Numbered from the stretch's first letter, positions 1 to 9,209 are shown. The stretch is DNA of 64,000 nucleotides from Adhaeribacter aerolatus (GCF_007991635.1 NZ_BJYS01000043.1:1-64000), one strand, 5' to 3'. A program made the numbers and translations. The notes: generated from the letters alone by a model not told the origin.

Positions 1-24
1 ATTCTTTTTTATAAAGAATATTCT

Positions 25-66
25 AAGCCCCCTGGTTTATAGTTATATAAACAGGGGGCTTTCTCG
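25..66 (+). terminator. Intrinsic terminator of an upstream gene outside the window
   Basis: A 10-bp GC-rich stem (25-34 with 52-61) closes over an AT-rich inner stem (36-41 with 46-51) and is followed by a T-rich stretch. It most likely ends a plus-strand gene lying before the window. Confidence 0.75.
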
Positions 67-474
67 TTTTTAAACGTATTGTCGTTCAAATACTATAATA
101 TTATCATTCCTGCCGGGCTAAATAATTTTATTCAGTTAGCAACAGTACTGTCTTACCTTTAATTTACAGAGTAATGCTTAGACTATTCGCTACCGTTGTT
201 GGGTATCTTCAGAGGTGGGTGTCTCTTCCTTCGGTCTGGGGAAGGTATTTATCTCAAATGCCTTTTAGGATTCTCAGGATTCTATGTAAAGAAGTATCAT
301 TAAGTTGTGCAACAAAATTATCAATTTTTAAGCTTGAACTTACACCACTCCGGTTGTTTAATCGATGGATAGTTTTAAATAGGCAATATTTAAAAATTGG
401 TTATGTGCTGGTGTGCAAATTTTACATATTTTGCGGTACCGTCCGTTCTACTAGCATTAACCAACCAGAATTCT
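67..474. other. Non-coding stretch upstream of the DUF1684 gene
   Basis: This stretch is AT-rich. A 126-codon open frame on the plus strand (174-554) overlaps the DUF1684 gene in another frame and has no recognisable domain, so I treat it as chance. There is a weak promoter-like element near 155-163 (close to TAnnTTTA) without a clear -33 box. I see no RNA gene. Confidence 0.5.
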
Positions 475-1092
475 ATGGCCAGACCTGTCCGTTTAGTTTT
501 TATTGCCGGCTTGTTATTAATAATCTTTTATTTCTTAAAAGAATCGGTTTTTAGCGATTCTGCTTATGTAGCCGGTATCAAAAAAGAACGCCAAGATAAA
601 AATCAGTCTTTCCGCAGCTCTAACTCACCACTGGAAGAGGCCGACCGTGCCACCTTTGATAGTTTAAGCTACTACGTGCCCGGTATTATCTATCGTGTAA
701 ACGCTGACTATAAAGAGTTCAGTCAACCCGAAACTGTGCAAATGCCCATGAACACCGGCGGTACAGAGCCTTACCTGCGTTTTGCCAAAGCTACCTTTAA
801 CCTTGAGGGGCAGCAAAATTCACTTATCTTGTACCTCCGGGTGAACACCACCGATAGTTCTTTATTTGTACCTTTTTCTGATAAAACAAATGGTCTGGAA
901 ACCTACGAAGGTGGTCGTTTTATGGATATACCGAAGCCAGAACCCGGTACTAACCAAATTACTTTAGATTTTAATAAGGCCTACAATCCATTTTGTGTAT
1001 ATAATTATAACTATTCCTGCCCGGTACCGCCTCCTTCCAATCGGCTGCCCGTTTCAGTTAGGGCCGGTGAAAAGTCGTATACAAAAAGATAA
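475..1092 (+). CDS. DUF1684 domain-containing exported or membrane-anchored protein
   Basis: A 205-residue protein with one hydrophobic segment (about residues 5-20) serving as signal peptide or N-terminal anchor. The rest matches the DUF1684 pattern: a beta-rich body, then the C-terminal hallmark 'AYNPFCVYNYNYSCPVPP' followed by RAGEK near residues 170-202. The family is widespread in Bacteroidota and Actinobacteria and has no established biochemical role. The reading frame extends upstream to a possible start at 397, but the methionine at 475 directly precedes a basic residue and the hydrophobic core, which suits an export signal. It lies upstream of pheT on the same strand with a 150-bp gap, so shared transcription is uncertain. 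Confidence 0.85.
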   Translation: MARPVRLVFIAGLLLIIFYFLKESVFSDSAYVAGIKKERQDKNQSFRSSNSPLEEADRATFDSLSYYVPGIIYRVNADYKEFSQPETVQMPMNTGGTEPYLRFAKATFNLEGQQNSLILYLRVNTTDSSLFVPFSDKTNGLETYEGGRFMDIPKPEPGTNQITLDFNKAYNPFCVYNYNYSCPVPPPSNRLPVSVRAGEKSYTKR

Positions 1093-1244
1093 AGGCTATT
1101 ACTTTCTAATTACTTTAATTAATAACTTTGCCGCTGATTTATTTAAATTAAAGAATAAACTAGGCAGGTTAAAGCGTTGAATTTATCCTTTCCTGTTCTT
1201 TACCGGGGTAGTGTTAATTGCCCCTTTACCGAATTATTAGATTT

Positions 1245-3656
1245 ATGCTGATTTCTTACGACTGGTTAAAAAGATTAATACCATTAGATAAGCCGGCTAC
1301 CGAAGTAGCTGCCCGCCTCACGGATTCCGGCCTGGAAGTAGAAGGCGTGCATACCTTTGAGCAGGTGAAAGGTGGCTTGCAAGGCATTGTAATTGGAGAA
1401 GTTTTAACTTGTGAAAAGCATCCGGACGCCGATAAACTAAAGGTAACCACCGTAGATATTGGCGAGGCGCAACCCAAAAATATTGTATGCGGGGCGGCCA
1501 ACGTAGCAGCCGGACAGAAGGTAATAGTAGCTACCGAGAACGCTACTTTGTTTCCTTTTGCTGGTGAATCTTTCCAGATAAAAAAATCTAAGATTCGCGG
1601 AGCTGTTTCGGAAGGCATGATTTGTGCCGAGGACGAAATTGGTTTAGGAGCTTCCCACGCCGGTATTATGGTGCTGGATACGGATTTACCTAACGGTACC
1701 CCAGCCGCTGAATATTTTGGTTTAGCTTCTGATACGGTATTTGAAATTGGTCTGACACCTAACCGGGCCGATGCCGCTTCCCATTTTGGCGTTGCGCGCG
1801 AATTACAAGCGCTCTATCATACCCGCTGCCAGTTACCCGATATTTCCAGGTTCAAAATAAATAATACTTCCCGGCCAATTAATATCGAGATTGCTGACCC
1901 GGAAGCTTGTCCCCGTTATGCTGGTTTAACCATAACAGGCGTAAGAGTAGGCGATTCACCGGCATGGCTTCGGAATAGGTTAAAGTCTATTGGTTTGTCG
2001 CCGATAAATAACGTGGTGGATATTACCAATTATGTGCTGCATGAGTTGGGCCAGCCCCTGCACGCCTTTGATGCAGATAAAATTGCCGGAAATATAATAA
2101 TTGTAAAGCGAGCCGAGGAAGGTACTTCGTTTGTAACGTTGGATGGGGTAGATCGTAAATTGCAGGCTTCGGATTTAATGATTTGCAATGCCGCCGAACC
2201 CATGGTGATAGCCGGCGTATTCGGCGGTAAAAATTCGGGAGTAACGGCCGAAACTACCTCTATTTTCCTGGAGAGCGCCTACTTTGCGCCGGCAAGCATC
2301 CGCCGGTCTTCGCAGGTGCATGGTCTTAAAACCGATTCTTCGTTCCGCTTCGAGCGGGGCACCGATCCGAATATGGTGCTTTACGCCTTAAAACGGGCGG
2401 CTTTGCTGGTGCAGGAGGTAGCTGGCGGCGAAATTTCCTCCGAAATAAATGATATCTATCCTAAACCTATAGAGCCTTTCCAAATCCGGATTAGTTTGGA
2501 TCGGGTACACCGGCTAATTGGCCAGTTTATTGGGGTTGAGCGCATTAAAGCCATCCTGACTGACTTAAATATTTTAATCTCCGAAGAAACCGAAACGCAC
2601 CTGACACTATCGGTGCCGCCGCACAAGGTAGATGTTACCCGCGAGGCTGATATTGTAGAAGAAATATTGCGGATTTACGGCTACAATAATATTGTATTGC
2701 ACGATAATATTTCGGCGAGTTACCTGGCAAAGTTCCCGCACCCCAACCCGGAAGAATTGAAACAGGTGGTATTTAATTTATTATCGGGCAGCGGCTTTAG
2801 CGAAATTATTACCAATTCCCTCACCGATTCTGGTTACTACGAAACGGCTGAAAACCCGGATGGGCAACTGGTGCGCATTGTTAATTACAACAGCGAAGAC
2901 CTGGATGTGCTGCGTAAAACGCTGGTGTTCTCGGGACTGGAAGTATTACGCCGGAATATTAACCGGAAACAAAAAGATTTGAAGGCTTATGAACTGGGCA
3001 AAGTGTACCAGAAAGCCGGCGACAAATACAAAGAACAGCAAATGCTGGCTTTGTTTTTAACCGGCAATACTGCTGCCGAATCCTGGCTTCAGAAATCAGA
3101 TAAAGCTACCTTTCACTACTTGGCCGGAGTAGTACAGAATGTATTAGTTAAACTGGCTCGTACTGATTACACGTTGCAGCCTTTACAGCACCCTTATTTA
3201 ACCGCCGGCGTGGCTTACCAGAAAAACGACATCGTGGTGGCAGAGTTAGGCTTGCTTGAGGAGCGGGTTTGTAAAAAACTGGATATTAAAGAGCCGATTT
3301 GGTACGCCGAACTGAACTGGGATTACTTGGTGCGGAATTACAAAAATCAACTGGTATTCCAGGAATTAGCCAAGTTCCCGGAAGTACGCCGTGACCTCTC
3401 GCTCGTTATCGACCGGAATATCACCTTCGACCAAATTAAGAGCATCGCCCAGCGAACCGAAAGGAAACTTCTGCAGGACATAAATGTGTTTGATGTGTAC
3501 GAAGGCGACAAAATTGAAGCCGGTAAAAAAGCGTACGCTATTAGCTTTACTTTATTAGATAAGAGTCAGACTTTAACCGATAAAGTTATAGATGGCACCA
3601 TGAACCGCCTGATGCAGCAATTTGAAAAACAATTAGGGGCCGTTATCCGGAAGTAA
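1245..3656 (+). CDS. pheT: Phenylalanine--tRNA ligase beta subunit
   Basis: An 803-residue cytoplasmic enzyme subunit that, with PheS, charges tRNA-Phe with phenylalanine. The order is typical: a short N-terminal segment beginning MLISYDWLK, a tRNA-binding OB domain (about 40-150, with the CEKHPDADKL motif), B3/B4 editing domain (about 210-360, 'YVLHELGQPLHAFDADK'), B5 domain (about 400-470), a catalytic-like core, and a C-terminal FDX-ACB anticodon-binding domain (about 710-803, 'FPEVRRDLSLVID'). Length matches the usual 790-820. The frame runs 27 bp further upstream to a TTG, but the family begins at MLISYDWL, so ATG 1245 is chosen. pheS is not in the window. The stop is 3 bp before the next gene. 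Confidence 0.97.
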   Translation: MLISYDWLKRLIPLDKPATEVAARLTDSGLEVEGVHTFEQVKGGLQGIVIGEVLTCEKHPDADKLKVTTVDIGEAQPKNIVCGAANVAAGQKVIVATENATLFPFAGESFQIKKSKIRGAVSEGMICAEDEIGLGASHAGIMVLDTDLPNGTPAAEYFGLASDTVFEIGLTPNRADAASHFGVARELQALYHTRCQLPDISRFKINNTSRPINIEIADPEACPRYAGLTITGVRVGDSPAWLRNRLKSIGLSPINNVVDITNYVLHELGQPLHAFDADKIAGNIIIVKRAEEGTSFVTLDGVDRKLQASDLMICNAAEPMVIAGVFGGKNSGVTAETTSIFLESAYFAPASIRRSSQVHGLKTDSSFRFERGTDPNMVLYALKRAALLVQEVAGGEISSEINDIYPKPIEPFQIRISLDRVHRLIGQFIGVERIKAILTDLNILISEETETHLTLSVPPHKVDVTREADIVEEILRIYGYNNIVLHDNISASYLAKFPHPNPEELKQVVFNLLSGSGFSEIITNSLTDSGYYETAENPDGQLVRIVNYNSEDLDVLRKTLVFSGLEVLRRNINRKQKDLKAYELGKVYQKAGDKYKEQQMLALFLTGNTAAESWLQKSDKATFHYLAGVVQNVLVKLARTDYTLQPLQHPYLTAGVAYQKNDIVVAELGLLEERVCKKLDIKEPIWYAELNWDYLVRNYKNQLVFQELAKFPEVRRDLSLVIDRNITFDQIKSIAQRTERKLLQDINVFDVYEGDKIEAGKKAYAISFTLLDKSQTLTDKVIDGTMNRLMQQFEKQLGAVIRK

Positions 3657-3659
3657 GTT

Positions 3660-3956
3660 ATGGGAGCAAAAGAAGAACTGGAACAGCTTAACCGGATTGA
3701 GCAAAAGCTAACTAAGCTGATTACCAGGTATAACCAGGCCCAGGAAGCTTTAGAGAAAGCCCAGCGGGAAATACGGCACCTAGAATTAACCGTTCAGCAG
3801 AAAGAAGAAGAAATAAAAAATTTTCAAAATCGAGAGAATATAACTAAAATTGTAAATACGATAGCAGCCGATGCTACCAGCGCTACTGAAATAAAGCTGA
3901 AAATAAACGAATATATTAGAGAAATAGATAAGTGTATTGCTTATTTAAGAGATTAG
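3660..3956 (+). CDS. Small coiled-coil protein between pheT and zapA
   Basis: A 98-residue, highly charged protein. Residues about 5-60 form an uninterrupted heptad-type coiled coil rich in Glu, Lys and Gln, and the last 40 residues form a shorter amphipathic region ending in CIAYLRD. It has no signal peptide and no catalytic motif. It begins 3 bp after pheT and lies 130 bp before zapA, an arrangement seen repeatedly in Bacteroidota. That context suggests (inference) a partner of ZapA in division, somewhat as ZapB partners ZapA in Gammaproteobacteria; nothing in the sequence proves it. Confidence 0.8.
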   Translation: MGAKEELEQLNRIEQKLTKLITRYNQAQEALEKAQREIRHLELTVQQKEEEIKNFQNRENITKIVNTIAADATSATEIKLKINEYIREIDKCIAYLRD

Positions 3957-4086
3957 TAAAGAGTTATTTGGTAAAAGAAGTTTAAATAAACCTAATTAAA
4001 GAGCAATTTAAAATATTCTTATCACTGTTTTACTTAAATATAATTAGGACGAATTACCATAATTTTAAACCGAATTACACAACAGG

Positions 4087-4377
4087 ATGAGTGAGTTATC
4101 TATAAAAATACGCATAGCTGACCGTGATTATCCCATGCGTGTAACGGAAGAAGAAGAGGAACGGCTGCGCATTGCCGGTCGGATGTTAAACGAGCGCCTG
4201 AAGCTTTTTAGGGAGCAGTTTGGCATTGACGACAAGCAGGATTTATTGGCTATGGTTGCCCTGGAGGTAGCCGCCGATAGTTTACACACCGTTAGAAACG
4301 ATGAATCGAAAAAAAGTATTCTTTCGGAAAAATTATCGCGCCTGGACCAACTTCTTTCATCTCTTAAAGTAGATTAG
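4087..4377 (+). CDS. zapA: Cell division protein ZapA
   Basis: A 96-residue cytoplasmic protein of the ZapA family, which binds FtsZ and promotes bundling of Z-ring protofilaments. The N-terminal part (about 1-45) shows the family pattern 'SIKIRIADRDYPMRV', a small beta-sheet head, followed by a helix and a C-terminal coiled-coil tail (about 55-96) used for tetramerisation. Length is usual for the family. It lies between the coiled-coil gene and rny on the same strand. No strong Shine-Dalgarno site precedes it, as is normal in this phylum. Confidence 0.9.
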   Translation: MSELSIKIRIADRDYPMRVTEEEEERLRIAGRMLNERLKLFREQFGIDDKQDLLAMVALEVAADSLHTVRNDESKKSILSEKLSRLDQLLSSLKVD

Positions 4378-4474
4378 TTGCTACCTTTTGGTAGTACTGT
4401 TTCTTACGCTATTTCTGGCTTTATAAAGGTCGCTGCCTTGGCTGCTATAATTTAAATCATAAAAAATTATAGTC

Positions 4475-6040
4475 ATGACCACTACTATTTATATTATTGG
4501 TACGGCCCTGGTTTCACTGGGGGTAGGTATATTTATTGGAAAATCGTTGTTGCGGCAGGTCTTTAAAAAAGAAGAAGGAGAAGCCCACGAAAAAGCCAAA
4601 CTGATTATCCGTGAGGCGGAACTAAACGCCGAAAGTCTGAAGAAAGATCGTATTCTGGAAGCGAAGGAAAAATACCTGCGCCTGAAAGCCGAATTTGAAG
4701 AAGATGCTAATAAAAAGAAGAACATCATTATTCAGAATGAAAACAAAGTAAAGCAGCGTGAACAGCAGATTGCTACCCAGGCCGAGCAGTTGAAACGCAA
4801 AGAGGCCGAATTAAACACCCAGAAAGAGCAACTGAACGCCCAACTCGACGGCATTAAAAAGCGGAAAGAAGAAGTAGAAAAAGCCCGACTTTCGGTTATT
4901 GAACAGCTCGAAAAAATAGCTAACCTGAGTGCGGCCGAAGCCCGTGAGCAACTAATCGACTCTCTGAAAAACGAAGCTCAGATTCAGGCCTCGTCTTACA
5001 TTAAAGATGTGGTAGCCCAAGCCAAGCTAACGGCAACGAAAGATGCCAAAAAAGTAGTGCTAGAAACCATTCAGCGTACGGCCGCCGAACATGCCATCGA
5101 AAACTGTGTTTCGGTTTTTAACATCGACAGCGACGACATCAAAGGAAAAATAATCGGGCGCGAAGGCCGGAATATACGGGCGTTGGAGGCAGCTACCGGT
5201 GTAGAAATTATTGTGGACGATACCCCGGAGGCTATTATTATTTCGGGATTTGATCCGGTGCGCCGCGAAATTGCCCGTTTATCATTGCACCGCCTGGTAT
5301 CGGATGGCCGCATTCACCCGGCCCGGATTGAGGAAGTAGTGGCTAAAACCAAAAAGAATATTGAAGACGAAATTGTAGAGATTGGCGAGCGTACGATTAT
5401 AGATTTAGGTATCCACGGCTTACATCCCGAACTGATTAAAATGGTAGGCCGGATGCGTTTCCGATCCTCATACGGACAGAATTTATTGCAGCACTCCCGC
5501 GAAGTAGCCAACTTGTGCGCCACCATGGCCGCCGAACTGGGGTTGAACGTAAAACACGCCAAGCGGGCCGGTCTGCTGCACGATATTGGCAAAGTAACGC
5601 CTGAGGAACCAGAGTTGCCACACGCTATTTTGGGTATGGAGTTAGCCAAAAAATACAAAGAGCATCCGGATGTTTGCAACGCCATAGGTGCCCACCACGA
5701 CGAGATTGAAATGACTGCCATGATTTCGCCGCTGGTACAGGCCTGCGATGCTATATCGGGTTCACGCCCGGGTGCCCGCCGCGAAATAATGGAATCTTAT
5801 ATTAAGCGTTTAAAAGAGCTGGAAGAAACCGCTATTGGTTTTGAAGGCGTAAATCAGTGCTATGCTATACAGGCGGGTCGGGAGTTGCGCGTAATGGTAG
5901 ATGCCGACAACGTAACCGACGAACGCGCGCAGCAGCTTTCTTACGATATTTCGCAAAAAATTGAAAAAGAAATGCAATACCCTGGCCAAATTAAAATTAC
6001 TGTTATCCGGGAAATGCGTTCTGTGGCTTACGCCAAGTAA
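4475..6040 (+). CDS. rny: Ribonuclease Y
   Basis: A 521-residue membrane-anchored endoribonuclease that initiates mRNA decay. Visible in order: one N-terminal transmembrane helix (about 5-22), a long charged coiled coil (about 30-200), a KH RNA-binding domain with the GREG loop (residues 228-231), and an HD metal-dependent phosphohydrolase domain with '[10 protein letters not shown]' (catalytic H369-D370) and preceding H340. Length and architecture match the family exactly. It follows zapA by 97 bp and is closed by a strong terminator. All residues needed for activity appear present. Confidence 0.97.
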   Translation: MTTTIYIIGTALVSLGVGIFIGKSLLRQVFKKEEGEAHEKAKLIIREAELNAESLKKDRILEAKEKYLRLKAEFEEDANKKKNIIIQNENKVKQREQQIATQAEQLKRKEAELNTQKEQLNAQLDGIKKRKEEVEKARLSVIEQLEKIANLSAAEAREQLIDSLKNEAQIQASSYIKDVVAQAKLTATKDAKKVVLETIQRTAAEHAIENCVSVFNIDSDDIKGKIIGREGRNIRALEAATGVEIIVDDTPEAIIISGFDPVRREIARLSLHRLVSDGRIHPARIEEVVAKTKKNIEDEIVEIGERTIIDLGIHGLHPELIKMVGRMRFRSSYGQNLLQHSREVANLCATMAAELGLNVKHAKRAGLLHDIGKVTPEEPELPHAILGMELAKKYKEHPDVCNAIGAHHDEIEMTAMISPLVQACDAISGSRPGARREIMESYIKRLKELEETAIGFEGVNQCYAIQAGRELRVMVDADNVTDERAQQLSYDISQKIEKEMQYPGQIKITVIREMRSVAYAK

Positions 6041-6056
6041 TTTATTTAAATATACT

Positions 6057-6094
6057 AAAAAGCCCCGCTGGTTTAACTGGTGGGGCTTTTTTAT
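6057..6094 (+). terminator. Intrinsic terminator of rny
   Basis: The stem AGCCCC...GGGGCT (6061-6087) has A-rich and T-rich flanks on both sides (AAAA before, TTTTTT after), starting about 20 bp after the rny stop codon. Confidence 0.9.
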
Positions 6095-6347
6095 TGAGGT
6101 TTGGATTAAAAGTTGTTTAACCAAGCTAAATTTATAGAGATTTATACCAAGATAAAAGCCCTGTATTGCCCAAGGCACTGCTAAATTTTTGCCCCGTACT
6201 TGTTTGTTTTTAAAAGTAAATTATCCCAATTTACCCGCTCAAATTAAGTCTGGCAGTTTGTCGGCAGGGGAGGTGGGAGGTAAAGTCAGCGGGCTATTCA
6301 GGCAACCGAACGCACTCTGTTTTTTGCTGCTTCTCTGGTTTACTATC

Positions 6348-7130
6348 ATGAAAAAACTTATTTCTGCTTTGGGCCTGGCCGGTGGCTTGGTGGTTTTGGC
6401 GTCCGGGTGTACTTCGGTTTATATGCCCAATGTGCCTAACGTACCTATGTTTACGCAAAAAGGCGAGCTAAGTGCCGGCGCACATACTACCTTAAAAGGT
6501 AATATTACTTTTAATACCGCCTATGCTGTTACCGATCATTTTGCCGTCGTACTGAACGGCTCTATGTTGAGCAGCGAACGCAAAAAGCAAGACTTTCGGC
6601 ATAATTTACTCGAAGGCGGTGCAGGCTATTTTACTTCTTTCGGACCGGAGCAAAACCGGGTATTTGAGGTGTATACCGGCTTTGGGAAAGGCAGTAGCGA
6701 CCGACTGGAAAAAAATAAATCGGCTGAAGGTGTAATGGATTACGACCGGCTCGAAGGAAGTTTTAATAAATATTTTCTGCAGGTAAATTACAGTTCTAAA
6801 AGAAAGAAGGCCTGGCATTTATTTAACCGCGATTTTCATTTAAACTACGGTACGGCTTTGCGGGCCAGCTATCTGAGCATGACTGAGCATACCCTGAACA
6901 ATCTGGCAAAGCCCCTGGAAGATAATATTTTTCTGGAACCCATTTTTTATACCCGCGTTACTATAAACCCGGCCGTTCAGTTGCAGTACACCACCGGCAG
7001 TAATTTTGGTCTCCGTAACCGCAAAACGCTTACCGCAGCTTATTCGGTATTCAGTTTAGGTTTTGTTATCAACGTGGGAGGACGTGATGTTGCTCACCGG
7101 GGTTCGAACACGCGTAAACCTAGCCGATAA
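6348..7130 (+). CDS. Hypothetical outer-membrane lipoprotein
   Basis: A 260-residue protein with a lipoprotein signal (MKKLISALGL, hydrophobic stretch, then LASGC with the lipidated Cys near residue 20). The mature part is rich in beta-strands with alternating polar and aromatic residues ('GAGYFTSFG', 'LFNRDFHLNYG') and ends near 'VFSLGFVINVGGRD', which is compatible with a small barrel or a barrel-associated lipoprotein. I do not recognise a family with a known function. The frame stays open upstream to 6189, but that part is unlike a signal sequence, so ATG 6348 is chosen. It stands alone between the rny terminator and a 370-bp gap. Confidence 0.75.
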   Translation: MKKLISALGLAGGLVVLASGCTSVYMPNVPNVPMFTQKGELSAGAHTTLKGNITFNTAYAVTDHFAVVLNGSMLSSERKKQDFRHNLLEGGAGYFTSFGPEQNRVFEVYTGFGKGSSDRLEKNKSAEGVMDYDRLEGSFNKYFLQVNYSSKRKKAWHLFNRDFHLNYGTALRASYLSMTEHTLNNLAKPLEDNIFLEPIFYTRVTINPAVQLQYTTGSNFGLRNRKTLTAAYSVFSLGFVINVGGRDVAHRGSNTRKPSR

Positions 7131-7427
7131 TACCGCAATAATTCCACATTAATTAGTGGTAAGTCTGTTATACTTTGCTCATTTTTTTAGAATACTTATT
7201 ATTTAAATTAATTTTTTTGCTTAAGCATCAGGCAGTTAAAAAATAATTAAAAAATTTAACTAAAATTTAAAACCTTTTGGCGTAGTATTGCCGTATAAGC
7301 TATTGTTCCGGTAAGGATAAAGAAATTGATATAGTATCAGGAAATAAAACCTGATTAAAGATAATAAATGGTGTTTTTTTATTAGGGGAAAGGGGCTTGA
7401 CTTATCAAGCCTTTTTTTTGCCCAAAA
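7131..7427. other. Non-coding gap ending in a plus-strand terminator
   Basis: No open frame is worth reporting. The only clear element is the terminator at 7394-7419. Because it lies more than 260 bp after the nearest plus-strand gene, this stretch is either a long 3' untranslated region or holds a short non-coding RNA. No confident promoter is visible. Confidence 0.4.
7394..7419 (+). terminator. Intrinsic terminator
   Basis: The hairpin GGCTTGA-CTTA-TCAAGCC (7394-7411) is followed by a run of eight T. It is oriented for plus-strand transcripts. Confidence 0.8.
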
Positions 7428-7492
7428 ATTTATTAATTATTAAAAAGAAAGGCGGCTATAATAGCCGCCTTTCTTTTTAATAATTAATAAAT
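7428..7492. terminator. Bidirectional terminator; 32-bp perfect palindrome
   Basis: Positions 7428-7459 are the exact reverse complement of 7461-7492, with a single unpaired base at 7460. The GC core (GGCGGCTAT) is flanked by A-rich and T-rich arms that pair with each other. It lies 10 bp after the dps stop codon and can act in both directions. Confidence 0.85.
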
Positions 7493-7501
7493 ACTACCGG
7501 G

Positions 7502-7978
7502 TTAGCTTTTCAGAAAGGCCCGTAGCATCCAGTGGTTTTTCTCGTTTTCGTTTAAATCTTCACTAATCATGCCCAGGGTACCCTCGTCATTGCTTTCACC
7601 GGCTAGTTTTAGAATATCCCGCTCCATTTGAATAATGGTTTTAATATTATCAATGGTAGCGCCAACGGTTTCGCGGTCGCCGGTTAAATTCTGGCATTCT
7701 TTAATTGTTGATACCCGTACATAATCGGAGAAGGTATGCAAGGGGGTATGGCCTAAGGTGAGAATGCGTTCGGCAATTTCATCTATTTTTACCAGGGCTT
7801 GGGTATACAACTCCTCGAATTTAACGTGTAATTGAAAAAAATTTACGCCTTTAATATTCCAGTGAAAAGCACGCAGGTTCTGGTAATAAATATGATAGTT
7901 AGCGAGTAATTCATTTAATTTTTCAGCTAGCTCCAGGTTGGTTTCTTTTTCCAGTCCCAGGTCAGTCAGATTTTCCAT
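7502..7978 (-). CDS. dps: Dps-type DNA-protecting ferritin-like protein
   Basis: A 158-residue cytoplasmic four-helix protein of the Dps family. Dps dodecamers oxidise Fe(II) with hydrogen peroxide, store the iron and shield DNA during starvation and oxidative stress. The inter-subunit ferroxidase ligands are all present with the correct spacing: H39 (in 'RAFHWNIKG'), H51, D66 and E70. There is no long Lys-rich N-terminal tail, so direct DNA binding is uncertain. It is monocistronic, ends at a 32-bp palindromic terminator, and has a 19-nt sequence upstream (8013-8031) that recurs near the serBA gene. Confidence 0.95.
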   Translation of the reverse strand: MENLTDLGLEKETNLELAEKLNELLANYHIYYQNLRAFHWNIKGVNFFQLHVKFEELYTQALVKIDEIAERILTLGHTPLHTFSDYVRVSTIKECQNLTGDRETVGATIDNIKTIIQMERDILKLAGESNDEGTLGMISEDLNENEKNHWMLRAFLKS

Positions 7979-8080
7979 AGCTATTAAGGTTCTTTTATAA
8001 ACAGGGTTCAGAAATCAAAATCCTAAACTTTACTTAAATGGTTTATAAGAGTTAAACCGCCAACATTAGGTAAAGGTTAT

Positions 8081-8116
8081 AAAAAAAGGTGCAGCTTTTC
8101 AACTGCACCTTTTTAT
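8081..8116 (-). terminator. Intrinsic terminator of sucD
   Basis: The stem GGTGCAG/CTGCACC (8088-8094 with 8103-8109) is flanked by seven A on one side and five T on the other. It sits about 20 bp beyond the sucD stop codon on the minus strand and could act in either direction. Confidence 0.85.
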
Positions 8117-8135
8117 TGTTTTGTTTAATATTTAT

Positions 8136-9026
8136 TTAAGCCGAAATAGGCTCACCCTTTAACGCTTTCAGCATGGTTTCGCCAATATTAGCCGGGGATT
8201 CTACCACGTAAATACCACTTTCACGCATAATCTTCATTTTAGCAGCAGCCGTGTCATCGGCGCCACCAATAATTGCCCCGGCGTGACCCATGCGGCGGCC
8301 CTTTGGAGCCGTTTGGCCGGCAATAAAGCCAACTACTGGTTTTTTGTTACCGGTAGATTTAATGTATTCCGAAGCTACGGCTTCGTAGTTACCACCAATT
8401 TCACCAATCATAACAATCGCGTCGGTTTCCGGGTCGTTCATGAGCAATTCTACAGCATCTTTAGTAGGAGTACCAATGATGGGGTCGCCGCCAATACCAA
8501 TAGCAGTAGAAATTCCTAAACCAGCTTTTACAATCTGGTCGGCTGCTTCGTAAGTTAACGTACCGGATTTGGAAACAATGCCAATGCGGCCGGGCTCAAA
8601 TACAAAGCCGGGCATGATACCTACTTTAGCTTCGCCAGGCGTAATAACACCCGGGCAGTTCGGGCCAATCAGGGTAACATCAAAGTTTTTGATATACTCT
8701 TTGGCGAAAATCATATCTTTTGTCGGGATACCCTCGGTAATGGCTACAATTACCTTAATACCGGCATCAGCCGCTTCCATAATGGCATCGGCCGCAAAAG
8801 CGGGCGGCACAAAAATAATAGATACATTGGCTCCGGTTTTCTGTACGGCTTCGGCTACGGTGTTAAAAACTGGCCGTTCCAGGTGCGAAGAACCGCCCTT
8901 ACCCGGTGTAACACCTCCCACTACGTTAGTGCCGTATTCTATCATTTGCTGGGCATGAAACGTGCCCTCCGAGCCGGTAAAGCCCTGTACAATTACTTTT
9001 GAATCTTTATTTACTAAAACACTCAT
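8136..9026 (-). CDS. sucD: Succinate--CoA ligase (ADP-forming) alpha subunit
   Basis: A 296-residue subunit of the TCA-cycle enzyme that converts succinyl-CoA to succinate with substrate-level phosphorylation. The N-terminal CoA-binding Rossmann domain (about 1-130) carries '[14 protein letters not shown]' and GGVTPGKGG. The C-terminal ligase domain holds the phosphorylated histidine H248 in '[13 protein letters not shown]'. Length is standard. The sucC partner is not adjacent, as is common in this phylum. A textbook promoter (TTG-N19-TATTTTTG) lies about 47-76 bp upstream, and a terminator follows, so it is a single-gene unit divergent from the cystathionine-beta-synthase-like gene. Confidence 0.97.
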   Translation of the reverse strand: MSVLVNKDSKVIVQGFTGSEGTFHAQQMIEYGTNVVGGVTPGKGGSSHLERPVFNTVAEAVQKTGANVSIIFVPPAFAADAIMEAADAGIKVIVAITEGIPTKDMIFAKEYIKNFDVTLIGPNCPGVITPGEAKVGIMPGFVFEPGRIGIVSKSGTLTYEAADQIVKAGLGISTAIGIGGDPIIGTPTKDAVELLMNDPETDAIVMIGEIGGNYEAVASEYIKSTGNKKPVVGFIAGQTAPKGRRMGHAGAIIGGADDTAAAKMKIMRESGIYVVESPANIGETMLKALKGEPISA

Positions 9027-9072
9027 GTTTTCTTTTTTTAAGATGTCTGACGCTCAATTAAAGTAAGTGTTG

Positions 9073-9102
9073 CAAAAATAGATTATTTTGCCTCCCTTCC
9101 AA
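9073..9102 (-). promoter_or_regulatory. Bacteroidota sigma-ABfr-type promoter of sucD
   Basis: Read on the minus strand: TTG (-33 box, 9102-9100), a 19-nt spacer, and TATTTTTG (-7 box, 9080-9073). This matches the consensus TTG-N19-TAnnTTTG exactly. The predicted leader to the sucD ATG is about 40 nt. Confidence 0.75.
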
Positions 9103-9201
9103 AAATAAAGTTTAAGTACCTGAACGATGCTCGGCACTCAATCCAATTTATTTTAGGTGAAAGCAAACGGATTTAAATAAGACATATTAGGTTAAAAGAG
9201 C

Positions 9202-9209
9202 TACTTTTG
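9202..9209 (+). promoter_or_regulatory. Possible -7 promoter box of the CBS-like gene
   Basis: TACTTTTG matches TAnnTTTG and lies 83 bp before the start codon, but no TTG is found at the expected -33 spacing, so this is only a candidate. Confidence 0.35.

Noticed and set aside
174-554. 126-codon plus-strand frame before the DUF1684 gene
   Set aside because: It overlaps the DUF1684 start in another frame, has no recognisable domain and an implausible amino-acid composition.
4381-4394. Small hairpin CTACC-TTTT-GGTAG after zapA taken as a terminator
   Set aside because: The stem is only five pairs and no T-run follows, so it is unlikely to stop transcription before rny.
5810-6178. 122-codon minus-strand frame at the end of rny
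   Set aside because: It is antisense to the rny 3' end and runs through the rny terminator; no domain is visible.
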